NCBI RefSeq assembly: GCF_019550795.1
Contig: NZ_CP080545.1
Location: 6,036,891 to 6,100,890, forward strand
Length of the DNA stretch: 64,000 nucleotides
Source: Paenibacillus sp. sptzw28
GTDB lineage: Bacteria > Bacillota > Bacilli > Paenibacillales > Paenibacillaceae
Reading direction: 5' to 3'
Shown: positions 45,847 to 55,921 of the stretch, piece by piece
Layout of the letters: each line of letters begins with the position of its first letter
Numbering within the stretch: the stretch's first letter is position 1
Made by a program: the position numbers and the translations under genes
The notes under the pieces: model-generated
Database searches by the model: none
Seen by the model: the letters and a program-made list of their open reading frames with translations, nothing else
Told to the model about the DNA's origin: nothing

Positions 45847-47391
45847 TCAGACCATGATTTCTCCTTTTTGTTCCCGATACTGGGATGGATACATTCCTGT
45901 TTCACGTTTGAAAATCCGGCTGAAATAGTTTGGGTCAGGATACCCGACGAGTTCTGCAATATCTTTGGCGAGCCAACCCGGATGTTCCACCAATAGTTTC
46001 TTGGCCGTCTCGATTCGGAGCCTCACGATATATTTGGCGGGCGAGAGCCCTTTGTATTTGATGAAAACTTTACTCAGGTAAGAAGGCACAAGACCGAATC
46101 TCTCAGACAGCGTTTGATGATTAATTTGCTCTGTGTAATGTTCCAGCAGAAACTGTTCGATTTTTTCCGCCAATTTATCGTTCTCCCTCTCGCCTTTATC
46201 GTTCTTGTTATAAAAGGAGAGGAAGTCAATAATTGTGCACGTATAATTGAAAATTGCTTGGTAATCCTTTGATTGCAGGACCATCTGGTTCACATCGATT
46301 TCGAGCATTTCGCCGGTGTAATAAGCAGCTTTCCCCGTATGCTGGGATAGGAGCGTTAAAATTCGCTGCAGCTTTCTTTCCAGAATGTTCTGCCTCAGAG
46401 GTCTTTGCTTCCATTTTGCAAGCAGTAATTGAATCTCTGCCTTGAACAGATTGATGTTTTCCCGCTCCAAAGCCGCTGCGAGCTTCCGTTCCATAGACGG
46501 ATCGGATTCCACTTCGAAGACCGGCGGCTGGGCATCCTTTATAAATAAACGGACTGGAGCGCCGAATAAAATATGTTTATACAGCATGGAACGGGCAGTT
46601 TGCGAAATCGACGCCGTATCTTCCAGGTTGGAATAATATCCGCTGGAGACGACGGATACATGCAGCTGAGTTCCCAAACGAGCCGTAATGGCAGCCAACC
46701 ATTCCTCTTCGCTTCCCGTCTGTCTGTTTTGAAAAAAAGACAGTATAACGATTCGCTCCGAAACGGTTTTCCCATTGATAACGGCAAAATCGCCGTTCCC
46801 CCTCATAGTCTCACGCAAAATCGGCTGCAAATCGTTTTGTTCCCAGTATACTTTTCCGGGAATATCGTCTTCGAACGAAAAAGTAGGAAACGGCCCTGCG
46901 CAGCATAAGAAGAAAATATGCGACTCATAAAGTTCCTGCTGCTGGAAAGGGATCACCGATAACAATTTGCCATAGACAAGAGAAGCGGCATACTGTGCGT
47001 ATAATTCCCTTCGTTTCCCTAACATTTCAAAACAAACGGCATCGAGCAGTTCTTTTATTTGCGTGCGGGATACCGGCTTCAAGAGATAGTGTCTCACGCC
47101 AAGCGTCATCGCTTTCCTGGCATAGTCGAATTCCTCGTATCCGCTTAACAAAATCATTTCAATTTGAGGATTCGTTGCCCGGACAATCTCTGTCAAAGCG
47201 ATGCCGTCCATCACCGGCATCCGTATATCCGAAATAATAATATCCGGCTTCTCATTCTGCAAAAGGTCAAGCGCTTCTTGAGCATTATATGCCGTCGCAA
47301 TTACTTTGAAATTGCCGCCTGAGGCTTCGACCGCCGATTTAATACTGCGTTGAATAGGCGCTTCGTCTTCGACTATCATGATGTTAATCAT
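45847..47391 (-). CDS. AraC-type response regulator (YesN family)
   Basis: A 514-residue response regulator. Receiver domain 1-120 with acidic pocket IMIVEDEAPIQRS, phospho-acceptor Asp in IIISDIRMPVMDG, and LLKPVSRTQ. A long variable middle follows, then an AraC HTH pair at the C-terminus (HYTEQINHQTLSERFGLVPS, YLSKVFIKYKGLSPAKYI, VGYPDPNYFSRIFKRETG). ATG 47391 lies within the last bases of the kinase gene (8-base overlap), so they are coupled. Such pairs usually control a neighbouring sugar transporter, but none is intact next to it. Confidence 0.93.
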   Translation of the reverse strand: MINIMIVEDEAPIQRSIKSAVEASGGNFKVIATAYNAQEALDLLQNEKPDIIISDIRMPVMDGIALTEIVRATNPQIEMILLSGYEEFDYARKAMTLGVRHYLLKPVSRTQIKELLDAVCFEMLGKRRELYAQYAASLVYGKLLSVIPFQQQELYESHIFFLCCAGPFPTFSFEDDIPGKVYWEQNDLQPILRETMRGNGDFAVINGKTVSERIVILSFFQNRQTGSEEEWLAAITARLGTQLHVSVVSSGYYSNLEDTASISQTARSMLYKHILFGAPVRLFIKDAQPPVFEVESDPSMERKLAAALERENINLFKAEIQLLLAKWKQRPLRQNILERKLQRILTLLSQHTGKAAYYTGEMLEIDVNQMVLQSKDYQAIFNYTCTIIDFLSFYNKNDKGERENDKLAEKIEQFLLEHYTEQINHQTLSERFGLVPSYLSKVFIKYKGLSPAKYIVRLRIETAKKLLVEHPGWLAKDIAELVGYPDPNYFSRIFKRETGMYPSQYREQKGEIMV

Positions 47392-49273
47392 TTCGCGTCA
47401 CTCCAATTCGAACGATTGTCCCGGCCGGTTCGTTAGAAGCAATCTCGTAAAATGCACGTCCGCCGTAAAAAAGCCTTGTACGGATCAATGTATTCAGAAG
47501 ACCTACTCCCCCGGCATTCCCTTGTAATTGTTTCTCTGTTTCTAAAGCAGCTTCGCCGGATATTAGATCGGATTCCACTCTCAGCTGCAGCCGCTTCAAA
47601 ATTTCCGGGTCAAAACCGTCACCCCAATCCTTCACTTCGAACAGCCACTCGTATTCGCTTGTCTGCTTGACCGAAACATGAAGAACCCACGGCGGACAGC
47701 TTTTCTGAAAAGCATGACGAAAACAGTTTTCAATGAGAGGTTGAAAAATCAAGCGGGGCACCTTGAAAGGCAGCGCTTCCTCCTCCATTTCAAGCCGGTA
47801 TTGAAAGTGATCTTCGTATCTTTCTTTCATTAAATCCAAATAATGCTGGGCATAGTTCATTTCATCACGCACTAAAGTGTCACCGTCAAGATTTCTCGAA
47901 CTATATCTCAGCATTCCCGAGAGTTTTCCGCACAAGTCCATTACTTTATCCACACCTGCCTGCTCGCCGGCTGCGCCGATTACCGCCAGAACGTTATATA
48001 AAAAGTGCGGATCCATTTGTGTGTCCAGGGACTTCAAACGCGCTCTCATTTCCCTCGTACGCGCTTGATCAATCTGTTCCATCGATTCTTTCAATCGTTC
48101 GAACATGCTGTTGAATGTCCTGTTCATGAGAATGATTTCGTTTGAAGTGTCCTCGACTTCAATTAAAAGATTGTTTAAACTCACATTCCTGATCGAAGAA
48201 TGCAGCTTCCGAAAAGGCTTGGTAAGCTGTTTGCTGGTCAGAAAGATCATGATAATGTTGAGGGCAGTGACCGTTATCGTTACTGCTGCGATTAGTTTTC
48301 CTATCGCTGTTATTGGTGAGAGAAATTCGCTCTTTGGCTCTACCAGGACAATACTCCATTGGCTTAAAGAAGCCTTCCGGTAACTGAAAATATAATCCTG
48401 CCGGGCAAGAAATCCATGATCCAAGACGGCGGATTTGCCGCCAATCATTTGACTCATGGTCATCAGTTGCCCGGAATGCGCTTTAGCGTTTTCTAAAACC
48501 AACAAGCCGTCCTTGTCGAACACGAACACTTCCTTGTTTCCCATATTGGGGAACTGTAAAATATCTTCAAATTTCGAAGCGTTTTGCTGCACTTCGATTA
48601 TTCCATATGATTTCGAAACATCGCGAATCTCCCGATAGAACGACACAAACCGTCGACCGTCCCCGGACCACACATCGGCATGAGGGCCGGTTAGTCGAAT
48701 GTTTTCGTTTCCGGGTAATACATCGGCCTTGGACGATTTTCTTTGGAGCCGTGCACGGATATCGCTTGAATTATCAGGAAGTAACCCCAAGCTTACATAA
48801 TCGCCATGGTTATTATACATACTGATGCGGGATACCTTTAAATCCGGGCCGTTAAAGGAGTCCAGATAACCCTTTGCAATTCGCGCCGTTTCCGTGTGCT
48901 CTGCAAAGTAATTTTCATTGTCTTTAGACTGGCTTGCTTTTCTCATAGTGTTCATAAGCTGGGGTGTGTGAATGATTTGGAGCGAAATGTGATTCATTTC
49001 ACTATACAAATAATCAATTTGCTCCGCGATCTTAACCGTCAATTGTTCCAGGGTTTTGGCCGACTGGTTCTCCAAATAGCTGGACATGTATAAATAGAAC
49101 CCGGCAAATGTGATGATCATACCGACTAAAGAAAACAAAGAGAAGACTAGGAACATGATTCCCTGGTAACTGATCTTAATCGGATCGCCCCCTTTGGTGT
49201 CTGCAGTGCCACAAGAAGATAAGAGATAACGTTTTTTCGCTCCTTTTCGATCAGTTTCGACAAAAAATTCCAT
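47384..49273 (-). CDS. Sensor histidine kinase (YesM family)
   Basis: A membrane sensor kinase with two membrane segments (FLVFSLFSLVGMIITFAGFY and about residue 330), an extracellular sensor between them, a HAMP-like linker, the His_kinase box QMDPHFLYNVLAVIG and a HATPase domain with PRLIFQPLIENCFRHAF and VKDWGDGFD. The start is uncertain: ATG 49273 has no ribosome site, while AAAGGGGGC precedes an in-frame ATT about 30 codons on, and a further ATG begins the first membrane helix. Partner of the regulator at 45847. Confidence 0.9.
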   Translation of the reverse strand: MEFFVETDRKGAKKRYLLSSCGTADTKGGDPIKISYQGIMFLVFSLFSLVGMIITFAGFYLYMSSYLENQSAKTLEQLTVKIAEQIDYLYSEMNHISLQIIHTPQLMNTMRKASQSKDNENYFAEHTETARIAKGYLDSFNGPDLKVSRISMYNNHGDYVSLGLLPDNSSDIRARLQRKSSKADVLPGNENIRLTGPHADVWSGDGRRFVSFYREIRDVSKSYGIIEVQQNASKFEDILQFPNMGNKEVFVFDKDGLLVLENAKAHSGQLMTMSQMIGGKSAVLDHGFLARQDYIFSYRKASLSQWSIVLVEPKSEFLSPITAIGKLIAAVTITVTALNIIMIFLTSKQLTKPFRKLHSSIRNVSLNNLLIEVEDTSNEIILMNRTFNSMFERLKESMEQIDQARTREMRARLKSLDTQMDPHFLYNVLAVIGAAGEQAGVDKVMDLCGKLSGMLRYSSRNLDGDTLVRDEMNYAQHYLDLMKERYEDHFQYRLEMEEEALPFKVPRLIFQPLIENCFRHAFQKSCPPWVLHVSVKQTSEYEWLFEVKDWGDGFDPEILKRLQLRVESDLISGEAALETEKQLQGNAGGVGLLNTLIRTRLFYGGRAFYEIASNEPAGTIVRIGVTRND

Positions 49274-49287
49274 CAGTATAATTATAA

Positions 49288-49317
49288 ATTGTATAAAAAA
49301 TCAGTTACTTTTTGCAA
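49288..49317 (-). promoter_or_regulatory. Candidate promoter of the kinase/regulator pair
   Basis: On the minus strand TTGCAA and TACAAT are separated by 18 bases. Transcription would begin only a few bases before ATG 49273, consistent with a real start further inside. Confidence 0.35.
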
Positions 49318-49527
49318 ATTTTTTTCTGTGCTTGCATTTATCCCCGCTATAATGACTATTTTCCCCTGCCTTTTATACGATTCGTTTGCCCTGTCTCCTT
49401 AAAGTGGTAATTGTTAACATTTTGATAGTAAATAGCCCTGAGACTTGAACACGGCGCTATCCGAGGAACCAGCGGCCCTATAACCCCCAATCTCTTCATC
49501 CTTACCAACTGACTATTCCTGTAAAAG
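49318..49527. other. Spacer without recognised gene
   Basis: About 200 bases between the kinase promoter region and the opp terminator. I see no gene, repeat or hairpin that I can defend. Confidence 0.4.
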
Positions 49528-49558
49528 AGAGCCCCTGTCCAATAGGGACAGGGGCTCT
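49528..49558 (-). terminator. Terminator of the opp operon
   Basis: Thirteen-bp arms (49528-49540 with 49546-49558) with an AATAG loop, followed on the minus strand by TCTTTTAC. It lies 18 bases past the oppF stop. Confidence 0.85.
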
Positions 49559-49575
49559 TGATGTGTATTGGAACA

Positions 49576-50541
49576 CTATGCGTAGTGGCACGCAGCCCAG
49601 TGTCCTGAGCCGACTTCACGGAACGCCGGCGTCTCTTCCGCGCACCGCTGCGCTGCCGCAGGACAGCGGGTACGGAATGCGCAGCCGCTGGGCGGATCGA
49701 CCGGACTCGGCATCTCTCCCTTAAGGGTGACCCGTTCCCTGCTTGCTTCCACGTCAGGATCGGGAATCGGAATGGACGCGAGCAGCGCGATCGTATAAGG
49801 ATGCCGTGGGTTCGCATACAATTCGTCACTCTCGGCGAGCTCCACCATTTTACCGAGGTACATGACCGCCACCCGGTCGCTGATATGCTTGACCATTGCA
49901 AGATTATGAGCAATGAACAGGTAAGTGAGCTTATTTGAACGCTGTAAATCTTTAAGCAGATTAACAATCTGCGCCTGTATGGAAACGTCGAGCGCGGAGA
50001 TCGGCTCATCGCAGACGATGAATCGCGGATCAACCGCCAGCGCCCGGGCAATGCCGATCCGCTGCCGCTGACCGCCCGAGAATTCGTGAGGGTAGCGCTT
50101 TACATGGGAGGCGCTGAGCCCTACCCGCTCCAGCAGCCTCTCGACTTTCAGACGCCGCTCCTTGCTGCTGCCCGCCAAACCGTGAATGTCCAGCGGCTCG
50201 GCTATAAGGTTCTCTACAGTCCAACGGGGATTCAGAGAAGCGTAGGGATCCTGAAACACCATCTGAATGTCCCGACGAAGCGCCTTCAGCTTGTTTCCGC
50301 GCAAATCGTATATATTCCGTCCTTCGAAACGGACTTGACCTGCCGTAGGCTCATACAGCCGGACCATCGTTCGTCCCGCCGTCGATTTACCGCAGCCGGA
50401 TTCGCCGACCATACCGAGCATCTCCCCCTGCCGGATGGTGAACGATAGATCATCGACCGCTTTAAGCGTTCTCCCTTTGCCTACGCTAAAAAATTTACTT
50501 AAGTGCTCGATTTCTACAAGCGGAGTTCCGCCATTTGTCAT
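49576..50541 (-). CDS. oppF: Oligopeptide ABC transporter ATPase (OppF type)
   Basis: One of two cytoplasmic ATPases of a peptide importer. 321 residues from ATG 50541, which follows GGGAGGG; the frame continues 69 codons upstream into oppD and is not real there. Walker [15 protein letters not shown]-loop [13 protein letters not shown], signature [15 protein letters not shown], Walker [15 protein letters not shown]. The C-terminal oligopeptide/dipeptide extension has four Cys-type features ([16 protein letters not shown]), likely an iron-sulfur or zinc site. Last gene of oppABCDF. Confidence 0.93.
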   Translation of the reverse strand: MTNGGTPLVEIEHLSKFFSVGKGRTLKAVDDLSFTIRQGEMLGMVGESGCGKSTAGRTMVRLYEPTAGQVRFEGRNIYDLRGNKLKALRRDIQMVFQDPYASLNPRWTVENLIAEPLDIHGLAGSSKERRLKVERLLERVGLSASHVKRYPHEFSGGQRQRIGIARALAVDPRFIVCDEPISALDVSIQAQIVNLLKDLQRSNKLTYLFIAHNLAMVKHISDRVAVMYLGKMVELAESDELYANPRHPYTIALLASIPIPDPDVEASRERVTLKGEMPSPVDPPSGCAFRTRCPAAAQRCAEETPAFREVGSGHWAACHYA

Positions 50542-50554
50542 GTCTATCCCTCCC

Positions 50555-51532
50555 TTATTCCGGCCGAAAATGAAGCCAGCACTTGGATTCGTGCGAATCG
50601 CTGTGTGCATACATAGCCGCATCCTGCTCGGCGCATATTTCCATCGCATAGCCGCAGCGGTCGCAGAATGCGCACCCCGCAGGCGGATTGGCCATATTAG
50701 GCGGAGCACCCTCAATAGGTACCAAAGCCTCGTCTTTGCTGCGGTCAAGCCGGGGGAGCGAACGCATCAGCCCCTTCGTATAAGGATGCTGCGGATTTCG
50801 GAAGATCTCGCGTTTCTCTCCAACCTCGACCACTTTACCGGCGTACATCACAATGATGCGGTCGCATAAATCGGCTACAATTCCAAGATCATGCGTGATG
50901 AGAATAATGGAGGTGCCGAACCGGTGCTGCAAATCTCTCATCAGGCTCAGTATTTGCGCCTGAATCGTGACATCCAGCGCCGTCGTCGGTTCATCCGCAA
51001 TAAGCAGGGCGGGATCGCATGCGAGCGCAATGGCAATCATCGCCCGCTGCCGCATTCCTCCCGAGAACTCGTGCGGATACTGATCATATCTGGATTCAGG
51101 GTTCGACAGACCGACAAGCCCGAGCATTTCGACCGCACGCTTCCGGGCATCGTTCTTGCTTAGTCCCCGGTGCCGGATGAGCACCTCGGCAATTTGACGC
51201 CCGATCGTCATCGTCGGATTCAGGGAAGTCATGGGATCCTGGAATATCATCCCGATATCCTTCCCGCGAACGGCTTCCATCTCTTTCTCCGATTTCATCA
51301 GCAGCTGTTCGCCTTTGAACGTAATCGAGCCTTGTTTAATGAATCCGGGCGGTGAAGGAATGAGCCGCATGATGGACTGCGCCGTTACGCTTTTCCCGCT
51401 GCCTGACTCACCGACGATCGCGACCGCCTCACCCCTATTGACATGAAAGCCAACGCCGCGTACCGCCTGAACCTCTCCGCCCCCTTTACGGAAGGAGATG
51501 TGCAAATCGTTTATCTGAAGAATCGGTTCCAT
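50555..51532 (-). CDS. oppD: Oligopeptide ABC transporter ATPase (OppD type)
   Basis: Second ATPase of the peptide importer, 325 residues. Walker [16 protein letters not shown]-loop [11 protein letters not shown], signature [15 protein letters not shown], Walker [15 protein letters not shown]. The C-terminal segment ([18 protein letters not shown]) carries the cysteine cluster of this family. GAGGTG precedes ATG 51532. It is 13 bases from oppF. Confidence 0.93.
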   Translation of the reverse strand: MEPILQINDLHISFRKGGGEVQAVRGVGFHVNRGEAVAIVGESGSGKSVTAQSIMRLIPSPPGFIKQGSITFKGEQLLMKSEKEMEAVRGKDIGMIFQDPMTSLNPTMTIGRQIAEVLIRHRGLSKNDARKRAVEMLGLVGLSNPESRYDQYPHEFSGGMRQRAMIAIALACDPALLIADEPTTALDVTIQAQILSLMRDLQHRFGTSIILITHDLGIVADLCDRIIVMYAGKVVEVGEKREIFRNPQHPYTKGLMRSLPRLDRSKDEALVPIEGAPPNMANPPAGCAFCDRCGYAMEICAEQDAAMYAHSDSHESKCWLHFRPE

Positions 51533-51547
51533 CCGTTTTCACCTCTA

Positions 51548-52489
51548 TTAGTCTTTATTTGCTTTCGGATCGAATGCGTCCCTCAGTTCATCGCCGAATA
51601 TGTTAAACGCCAGCATCGCCACAGTGAGCAGTCCTGCCGGAAACAGCATCTGCCACGGGAACAACGACCAGCTGGACATTGCATCATTGATCATGACACC
51701 CCAGGATGCCGCCGGAGACTGCACCCCAAGACCGAGAAAGCTGAGAAAGGCCTCTGTGAATATTGCTGTCGGAACGGATAAGGTAACCGTTACGATAATA
51801 GGACCAAGCGAGTTTGGAATGAGATGGCGCAGCATGATGCGGAATCCGCCGGCACCCATCACACGAGCGGCAAGCACGTACTCCTGGTTCTTCAGCTGCA
51901 TCATTTGACCCCGCAGGATCCAGGACATATTGATCCATCCGGTCGCCGACAAAGCCACGATAATCGTCAGCATGCTGGAACCCATGACGACACTTAGCAA
52001 AATGACTGTGAGCAAATACGGAATGGCATACAAAATTTCAGTCATTTTATTGAGAATCTCATCCACACGCCCGCCGAAATAACCCATTATCCCTCCAATG
52101 ATCACACCGATCAGCAGGTCAACCAAAGCCGCCGTCACTCCGACGGTCAGTGAGATGCGCGCTCCCATCCACGTGCGCTCGAACATATCGCGTCCCAGAG
52201 TATCAGTACCGAACCAATGCGTACTCGAAGGCGCTTCGTTGATATGGTTCAAGTCATTGGAGTAATAGTTGAACGGGGTCAGCATCGGGCCAATGATGGC
52301 CAATATAAACAACAAAACAAGGATAACAAGGCAAATCATTGCCGAGCGGCTTCTGCGGATCCGCAGCCAAACGTCATACCATGCGGAGCGGCCCTGCGGA
52401 GTTGCCAACTCCGCCAAATTTCTTTTTCTCCCTAAACGTACAAATTTCCCCGGGTCCGCTACCTGGCGACTCATATCTGCCGGCTGCAT
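51548..52489 (-). CDS. oppC: Oligopeptide ABC transporter permease (OppC type)
   Basis: Membrane subunit with six helices; 313 residues from ATG 52489. The N-terminal cytoplasmic tail is followed by AMICLVILVLLFILAIIGPM, the periplasmic loop HWFGTDTLGRDMFERTWMG and the EAA loop VLAARVMGAGGFRIMLRHLI. GGAGG, inside the end of oppB, fits this start; an upstream extension of the frame overlaps oppB and is rejected. Confidence 0.93.
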   Translation of the reverse strand: MQPADMSRQVADPGKFVRLGRKRNLAELATPQGRSAWYDVWLRIRRSRSAMICLVILVLLFILAIIGPMLTPFNYYSNDLNHINEAPSSTHWFGTDTLGRDMFERTWMGARISLTVGVTAALVDLLIGVIIGGIMGYFGGRVDEILNKMTEILYAIPYLLTVILLSVVMGSSMLTIIVALSATGWINMSWILRGQMMQLKNQEYVLAARVMGAGGFRIMLRHLIPNSLGPIIVTVTLSVPTAIFTEAFLSFLGLGVQSPAASWGVMINDAMSSWSLFPWQMLFPAGLLTVAMLAFNIFGDELRDAFDPKANKD

Positions 52490-52493
52490 GCTG

Positions 52494-53423
52494 TCAACCT
52501 CCTTCACGGGCCTGAAGCTTAATTCTCGGATCAATGAACGCATACGCCACATCGGTCAGGAAACGGGCCAGCATCAGAATGATCGCATAGAACAAGGTAA
52601 TCCCCATAATAAGCGTGTAATCACGGTTCAGAACGCTGTCGGTAAAAAACTTTCCAAGACCCGGTATTCCGAAGATCTCCTCGACGACAACCGAACCGGT
52701 AATAATGTTGGCGGTCATCGGACCAATATAGGTGACGACGGGAAGAATACCGTTTCGCAGTCCGTGACGCACAATAATGGCGTATCCCGGCATGCCCTTG
52801 GCCTTGGCTGTCCGGATATAATCCGCCGTCAGTACCTCAAGCATCGAAGAGCGGGTCAGCCGGGCGATGAAAGCGATCGGCAGTGCCGATAAAGAGATAA
52901 CCGGGAGAACAAAATCGAGCGGGCCGTCTAAGCCCTGTACAGCGAACAAGGGAATTCTCACCCCTAGAAAATATTGGAGCATGGAAGCGATCACGAAGTT
53001 AGGAACCGAAATACCGAGAACGGCCAATATAATGGCCGCTTTATCGATTAGCCTGCGGTGATACATCGCTGCCGCCATGCCGAGCCCTACACCAACAACA
53101 ACCGAAACGACGATTGCGACAATGCCGAGCTGGAGGGAATACACGAACGAGTCGGAGATGATGCCCGTAACGCTTTGGTATTGGCTTTTCATTGAGGTAC
53201 CAAGGTTGAAATGAATCAGATTGTTTAAATAAACCAAGTACTGCTCCCAGATCGGCTTATTAAGGCCATAGTAGGCCATCAGGCTCTCACGGATTCGGAC
53301 AGGCATTTTCTCACTGAGAAAAGGGTTGCCCGGAACGATCTTCATTAGCCAGAAGGTTGCAGTGGCAAGCACAAAGAGGGATAGCAGAATATTAATGAAT
53401 TTACGGGCTATAAATCGAGCCAC
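52494..53423 (-). CDS. oppB: Oligopeptide ABC transporter permease (OppB type)
   Basis: Membrane subunit of 309 residues with six helices. N-terminal family sequence FIARKFINILLSLFVLATAT, EAA loop IRTAKAKGMPGYAIIVRHGL and the end TDVAYAFIDPRIKL. The start is GTG 53423 with GAGGAGG upstream. Preceded by a hairpin that separates it from oppA. Confidence 0.92.
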   Translation of the reverse strand: MARFIARKFINILLSLFVLATATFWLMKIVPGNPFLSEKMPVRIRESLMAYYGLNKPIWEQYLVYLNNLIHFNLGTSMKSQYQSVTGIISDSFVYSLQLGIVAIVVSVVVGVGLGMAAAMYHRRLIDKAAIILAVLGISVPNFVIASMLQYFLGVRIPLFAVQGLDGPLDFVLPVISLSALPIAFIARLTRSSMLEVLTADYIRTAKAKGMPGYAIIVRHGLRNGILPVVTYIGPMTANIITGSVVVEEIFGIPGLGKFFTDSVLNRDYTLIMGITLFYAIILMLARFLTDVAYAFIDPRIKLQAREGG

Positions 53424-53452
53424 GGCTTACCGCCTCCTCTTCAACTAGAAGG

Positions 53453-53516
53453 AGAGGGATATCAGCCTGTGTTCTGCAGCCGATTCACCGGCTTCCGAAT
53501 ACAGGCCTATCCCCTC
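53453..53516 (-). terminator. Long hairpin between oppA and oppB
   Basis: About 20-bp imperfect arms (53453-53473 with 53497-53516) enclose a smaller hairpin. No T tract follows on the minus strand. The likely role is mRNA stabilisation or partial termination, giving more receptor than permease, as at 4538 in the sugar operon. Confidence 0.65.
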
Positions 53517-53546
53517 GAATCACATCTGTCTATCTAAGCCCGTTCC

Positions 53547-55193
53547 CTATTTTTTCTCGATGTAAGCCCGGGTGTAGTCAATGTCGCCTTTATAGTCGAT
53601 CAGTACATTTTTAACATAAGGTTTAATCAATTCATCGCTGGTATAATAATAAAGCGGCATAATCACCATGTCGTCTTGGATGAGAATCTTCTCGGCTTTA
53701 CTCATCGCTTCGACGCGCGCTTTCTGGTCGTTGGTCGAATAGGCCTCTTTGACAAGCGCATCGTACTGCGGATTCTTAAAGCCTGCGTCGTTGTTTCCGC
53801 TTGTGGAGGTGAACAAATCGATAAAGGTCATCGGGTCATTATAGTCGGCCCCCCAGCCGGCGCGGGCTATGTCGTAGTTCAGGCTCGTCCGGTTCTGCAG
53901 GAATACCGCCCACTCCTGGGTTTCCGTCTTCACAGTGAAGCCGAGATTCGTCTTCCACATATCCGCAATGGCTTCCGCGACTTGCTGATGAAGCCCTTCA
54001 TTGAACGTTAGCGTCACCGACGGCATAGACTTCATACCCTCTTCCGCAAGCCCTTCGGCAAGCAGCTTCTTGGCCTCCGGGATATCTTCCTTAAAGTACG
54101 TATCCGGCACCTCGGAGCGGTAGTCTCCATTCACGCCGTGAATACCAGGCGGTACAAAGCCGTAAGCCGGAGTCTCACCGCCTTTGGTCACCTTCTCTAC
54201 GAGAGCTTTCCGGTCGATGGCCATAGCCAGCGCCTTGCGCACTTTCACGTTATTGAACGGCTTCTTGGTATTGTTGAATAAGTAATAGTACGTGCTGGCA
54301 ACCCCTTTGACATGGAGCTCAGGATCTTTATCTGCAATAAACTTCGCGAGCTGCTCGGTCGGTATCAGCCCGACAGGTTTGCCGGCCCAATCCAGATCCC
54401 CTCTCTGATACATGCTCAGTTCCGTATTCGCATCCTTGATCATGGAAAATTCCACTTTGTCGAGCTTAATTTGAGCCTTATCATAGTAGTACGGATTGCG
54501 GTCGAGCTCAATGCTGGCATTATGCTTCCATGAAGCCATTTTGAATGGGCCGTCTGATATCATCGTCTTCGCTTCCGAAGCCCAAGCCGGATTGTCTTTC
54601 ACCGACTTGTGAACGGGATAATAGGTGTAGAATGACGTCAGACTGAGGAAATAAGGAGTCGGGTTTTCCAGCTCGACTTCAAGCGTATTGTCATCGGTCG
54701 CCTTAACGCCAACCATATTGGGGTCGGAGATGTGCTTGGAGTTTCCTTTCTCAATGTTATAGTTCTGCGCATTCTTTATGTAATACAGCTGGTATGCGTA
54801 AGGAGCGGGAGGTGTTAGCGCCGGATCCAGAGTTCGTTTCCAGGAGTATTCAAAATCGTGTGCCGTGACTGGGTCGCCATTCGACCATTTGGCATCCTTG
54901 CGAATGTGGAAGATATATTTCTTGCCCCCATCAGAGATTTCCCATTTGTCGGCAATCGCCGGAACGACAGCTCCCTTATCGTCAAGCCTGGTTAAACCTT
55001 CGAACAATCCGGTCATAACCGTGGAAGAAACCTGATCCTGCATTTGAGCGGGATCAAGCGAAGGGGGTTCCGCCGTGATATTCATCCGAAACACCTGCTC
55101 TACCCCACTATTCCCGCTCTTCTGGGAACACGCCGCAAGTAAACTCCCCGTTACGATCAAAACAACTAATAAGATTCCGGTTCTCTTCCTCAA
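53547..55193 (-). CDS. oppA: Oligopeptide-binding lipoprotein (OppA type)
   Basis: Extracellular peptide receptor, 548 residues. Lipoprotein signal with lipobox LAAC at about residue 22. Family 5 binding-protein features: NITAEPPSLDPAQMQDQVSS, the SNGDPVTAHDFEYSWKRTLD signature, and YFLFNNTKKPFNNVKVRKA-type sequence. The start is TTG 55193, about eight bases after GAGAGGTG. First gene of the operon. Peptide preference cannot be read from sequence. Confidence 0.93.
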   Translation of the reverse strand: MRKRTGILLVVLIVTGSLLAACSQKSGNSGVEQVFRMNITAEPPSLDPAQMQDQVSSTVMTGLFEGLTRLDDKGAVVPAIADKWEISDGGKKYIFHIRKDAKWSNGDPVTAHDFEYSWKRTLDPALTPPAPYAYQLYYIKNAQNYNIEKGNSKHISDPNMVGVKATDDNTLEVELENPTPYFLSLTSFYTYYPVHKSVKDNPAWASEAKTMISDGPFKMASWKHNASIELDRNPYYYDKAQIKLDKVEFSMIKDANTELSMYQRGDLDWAGKPVGLIPTEQLAKFIADKDPELHVKGVASTYYYLFNNTKKPFNNVKVRKALAMAIDRKALVEKVTKGGETPAYGFVPPGIHGVNGDYRSEVPDTYFKEDIPEAKKLLAEGLAEEGMKSMPSVTLTFNEGLHQQVAEAIADMWKTNLGFTVKTETQEWAVFLQNRTSLNYDIARAGWGADYNDPMTFIDLFTSTSGNNDAGFKNPQYDALVKEAYSTNDQKARVEAMSKAEKILIQDDMVIMPLYYYTSDELIKPYVKNVLIDYKGDIDYTRAYIEKK

Positions 55194-55518
55194 TACCTTA
55201 CACCTCTCTCACATTAGTGCGTTAATTTGTAAAGAAATTTGGCACTTAAAACTCATTATATTCGAAATATATTAAAATTTCATTAAGTTTATTCCCTTTA
55301 AATCACACAATTATGTTAGTTTATATAACATCTATTGAAATTTGTTAAATGAAATAATCATTTCCTTTGCTCAGTGCCGGAGAAGAAAAAAGACGCCCGA
55401 AGGCATCATCGATTTTCAAAATATCTATTTGCTCCGTGGCGATTTTGGCGGGAGATTCTCAAGTTATCGGTGAACGATTATAATCAATAGCGAATACTAA
55501 GGAGAGAAGAGGGATTAT
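55194..55518. other. Intergenic region with orphan terminator-like repeat
   Basis: Holds the oppA promoter area, A+T-rich near 55240-55360. At 55381-55407 a stretch AGAAAAAAGACGCCCGAAGG repeats the terminator region at 36797-36819, with the T run again on the minus strand. Immediately beyond it on the minus strand a short frame ends LENLPPKSPRSK. This looks like the 3' tail and terminator of a lost minus-strand gene. Confidence 0.4.
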
Positions 55519-55887
55519 TTGATCAGTCTAATTTTAGTCGGTCTCGTTGCGGCGGAGCACATCTACATCCTCGTCTTGGAAATGTTTATGTGGACCACTC
55601 CAAGGGTGATAAAGACGTTCGGGACAACGAAGGAATTTGCGGAAGCTTCCAAATCGCTCGCGGCCAATCAGGGGCTCTATAACGGTTTTCTGGCAGCAGG
55701 TTTAGTGTGGGGTATGGTTCATCCGGATCCGGCGATAGGCCGTCAGATCGAAATTTTCTTCTTGATATGTGTTTTGGTTGCAGCCGTGTACGGCGGGGCG
55801 ACTGCGAAGAAGTCTATATTATTGATGCAGGGACTGCCTGCGCTGATCGCTCTGTCAGCGGTGGTATGGACATCCCCAACCATATAA
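55519..55887 (+). CDS. DUF1304 membrane protein
   Basis: A 122-residue four-helix membrane protein of the DUF1304 family: VAAEHIYILVLEMFMWTTPR at the start, LAANQGLYNGFLAAGL in the middle and GGATAKKSILLMQGLPAL near the end. No biochemical role is known. The start appears to be TTG 55519 with AGAGGG five bases before; there is no in-frame ATG in a suitable place. Confidence 0.87.
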   Translation: MISLILVGLVAAEHIYILVLEMFMWTTPRVIKTFGTTKEFAEASKSLAANQGLYNGFLAAGLVWGMVHPDPAIGRQIEIFFLICVLVAAVYGGATAKKSILLMQGLPALIALSAVVWTSPTI

Positions 55888-55896
55888 GGTTGGGGA
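55873..55896 (+). terminator. Hairpin overlapping the DUF1304 stop codon
   Basis: TCCCCAACC (55873-55881) pairs with GGTTGGGGA (55888-55896); the TAA stop lies in the loop. No T tract follows, so termination strength is doubtful. It sits between convergent genes. Confidence 0.5.
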
Positions 55897-55921
55897 AGGT
55901 CCACAACGATTATTAATATTA

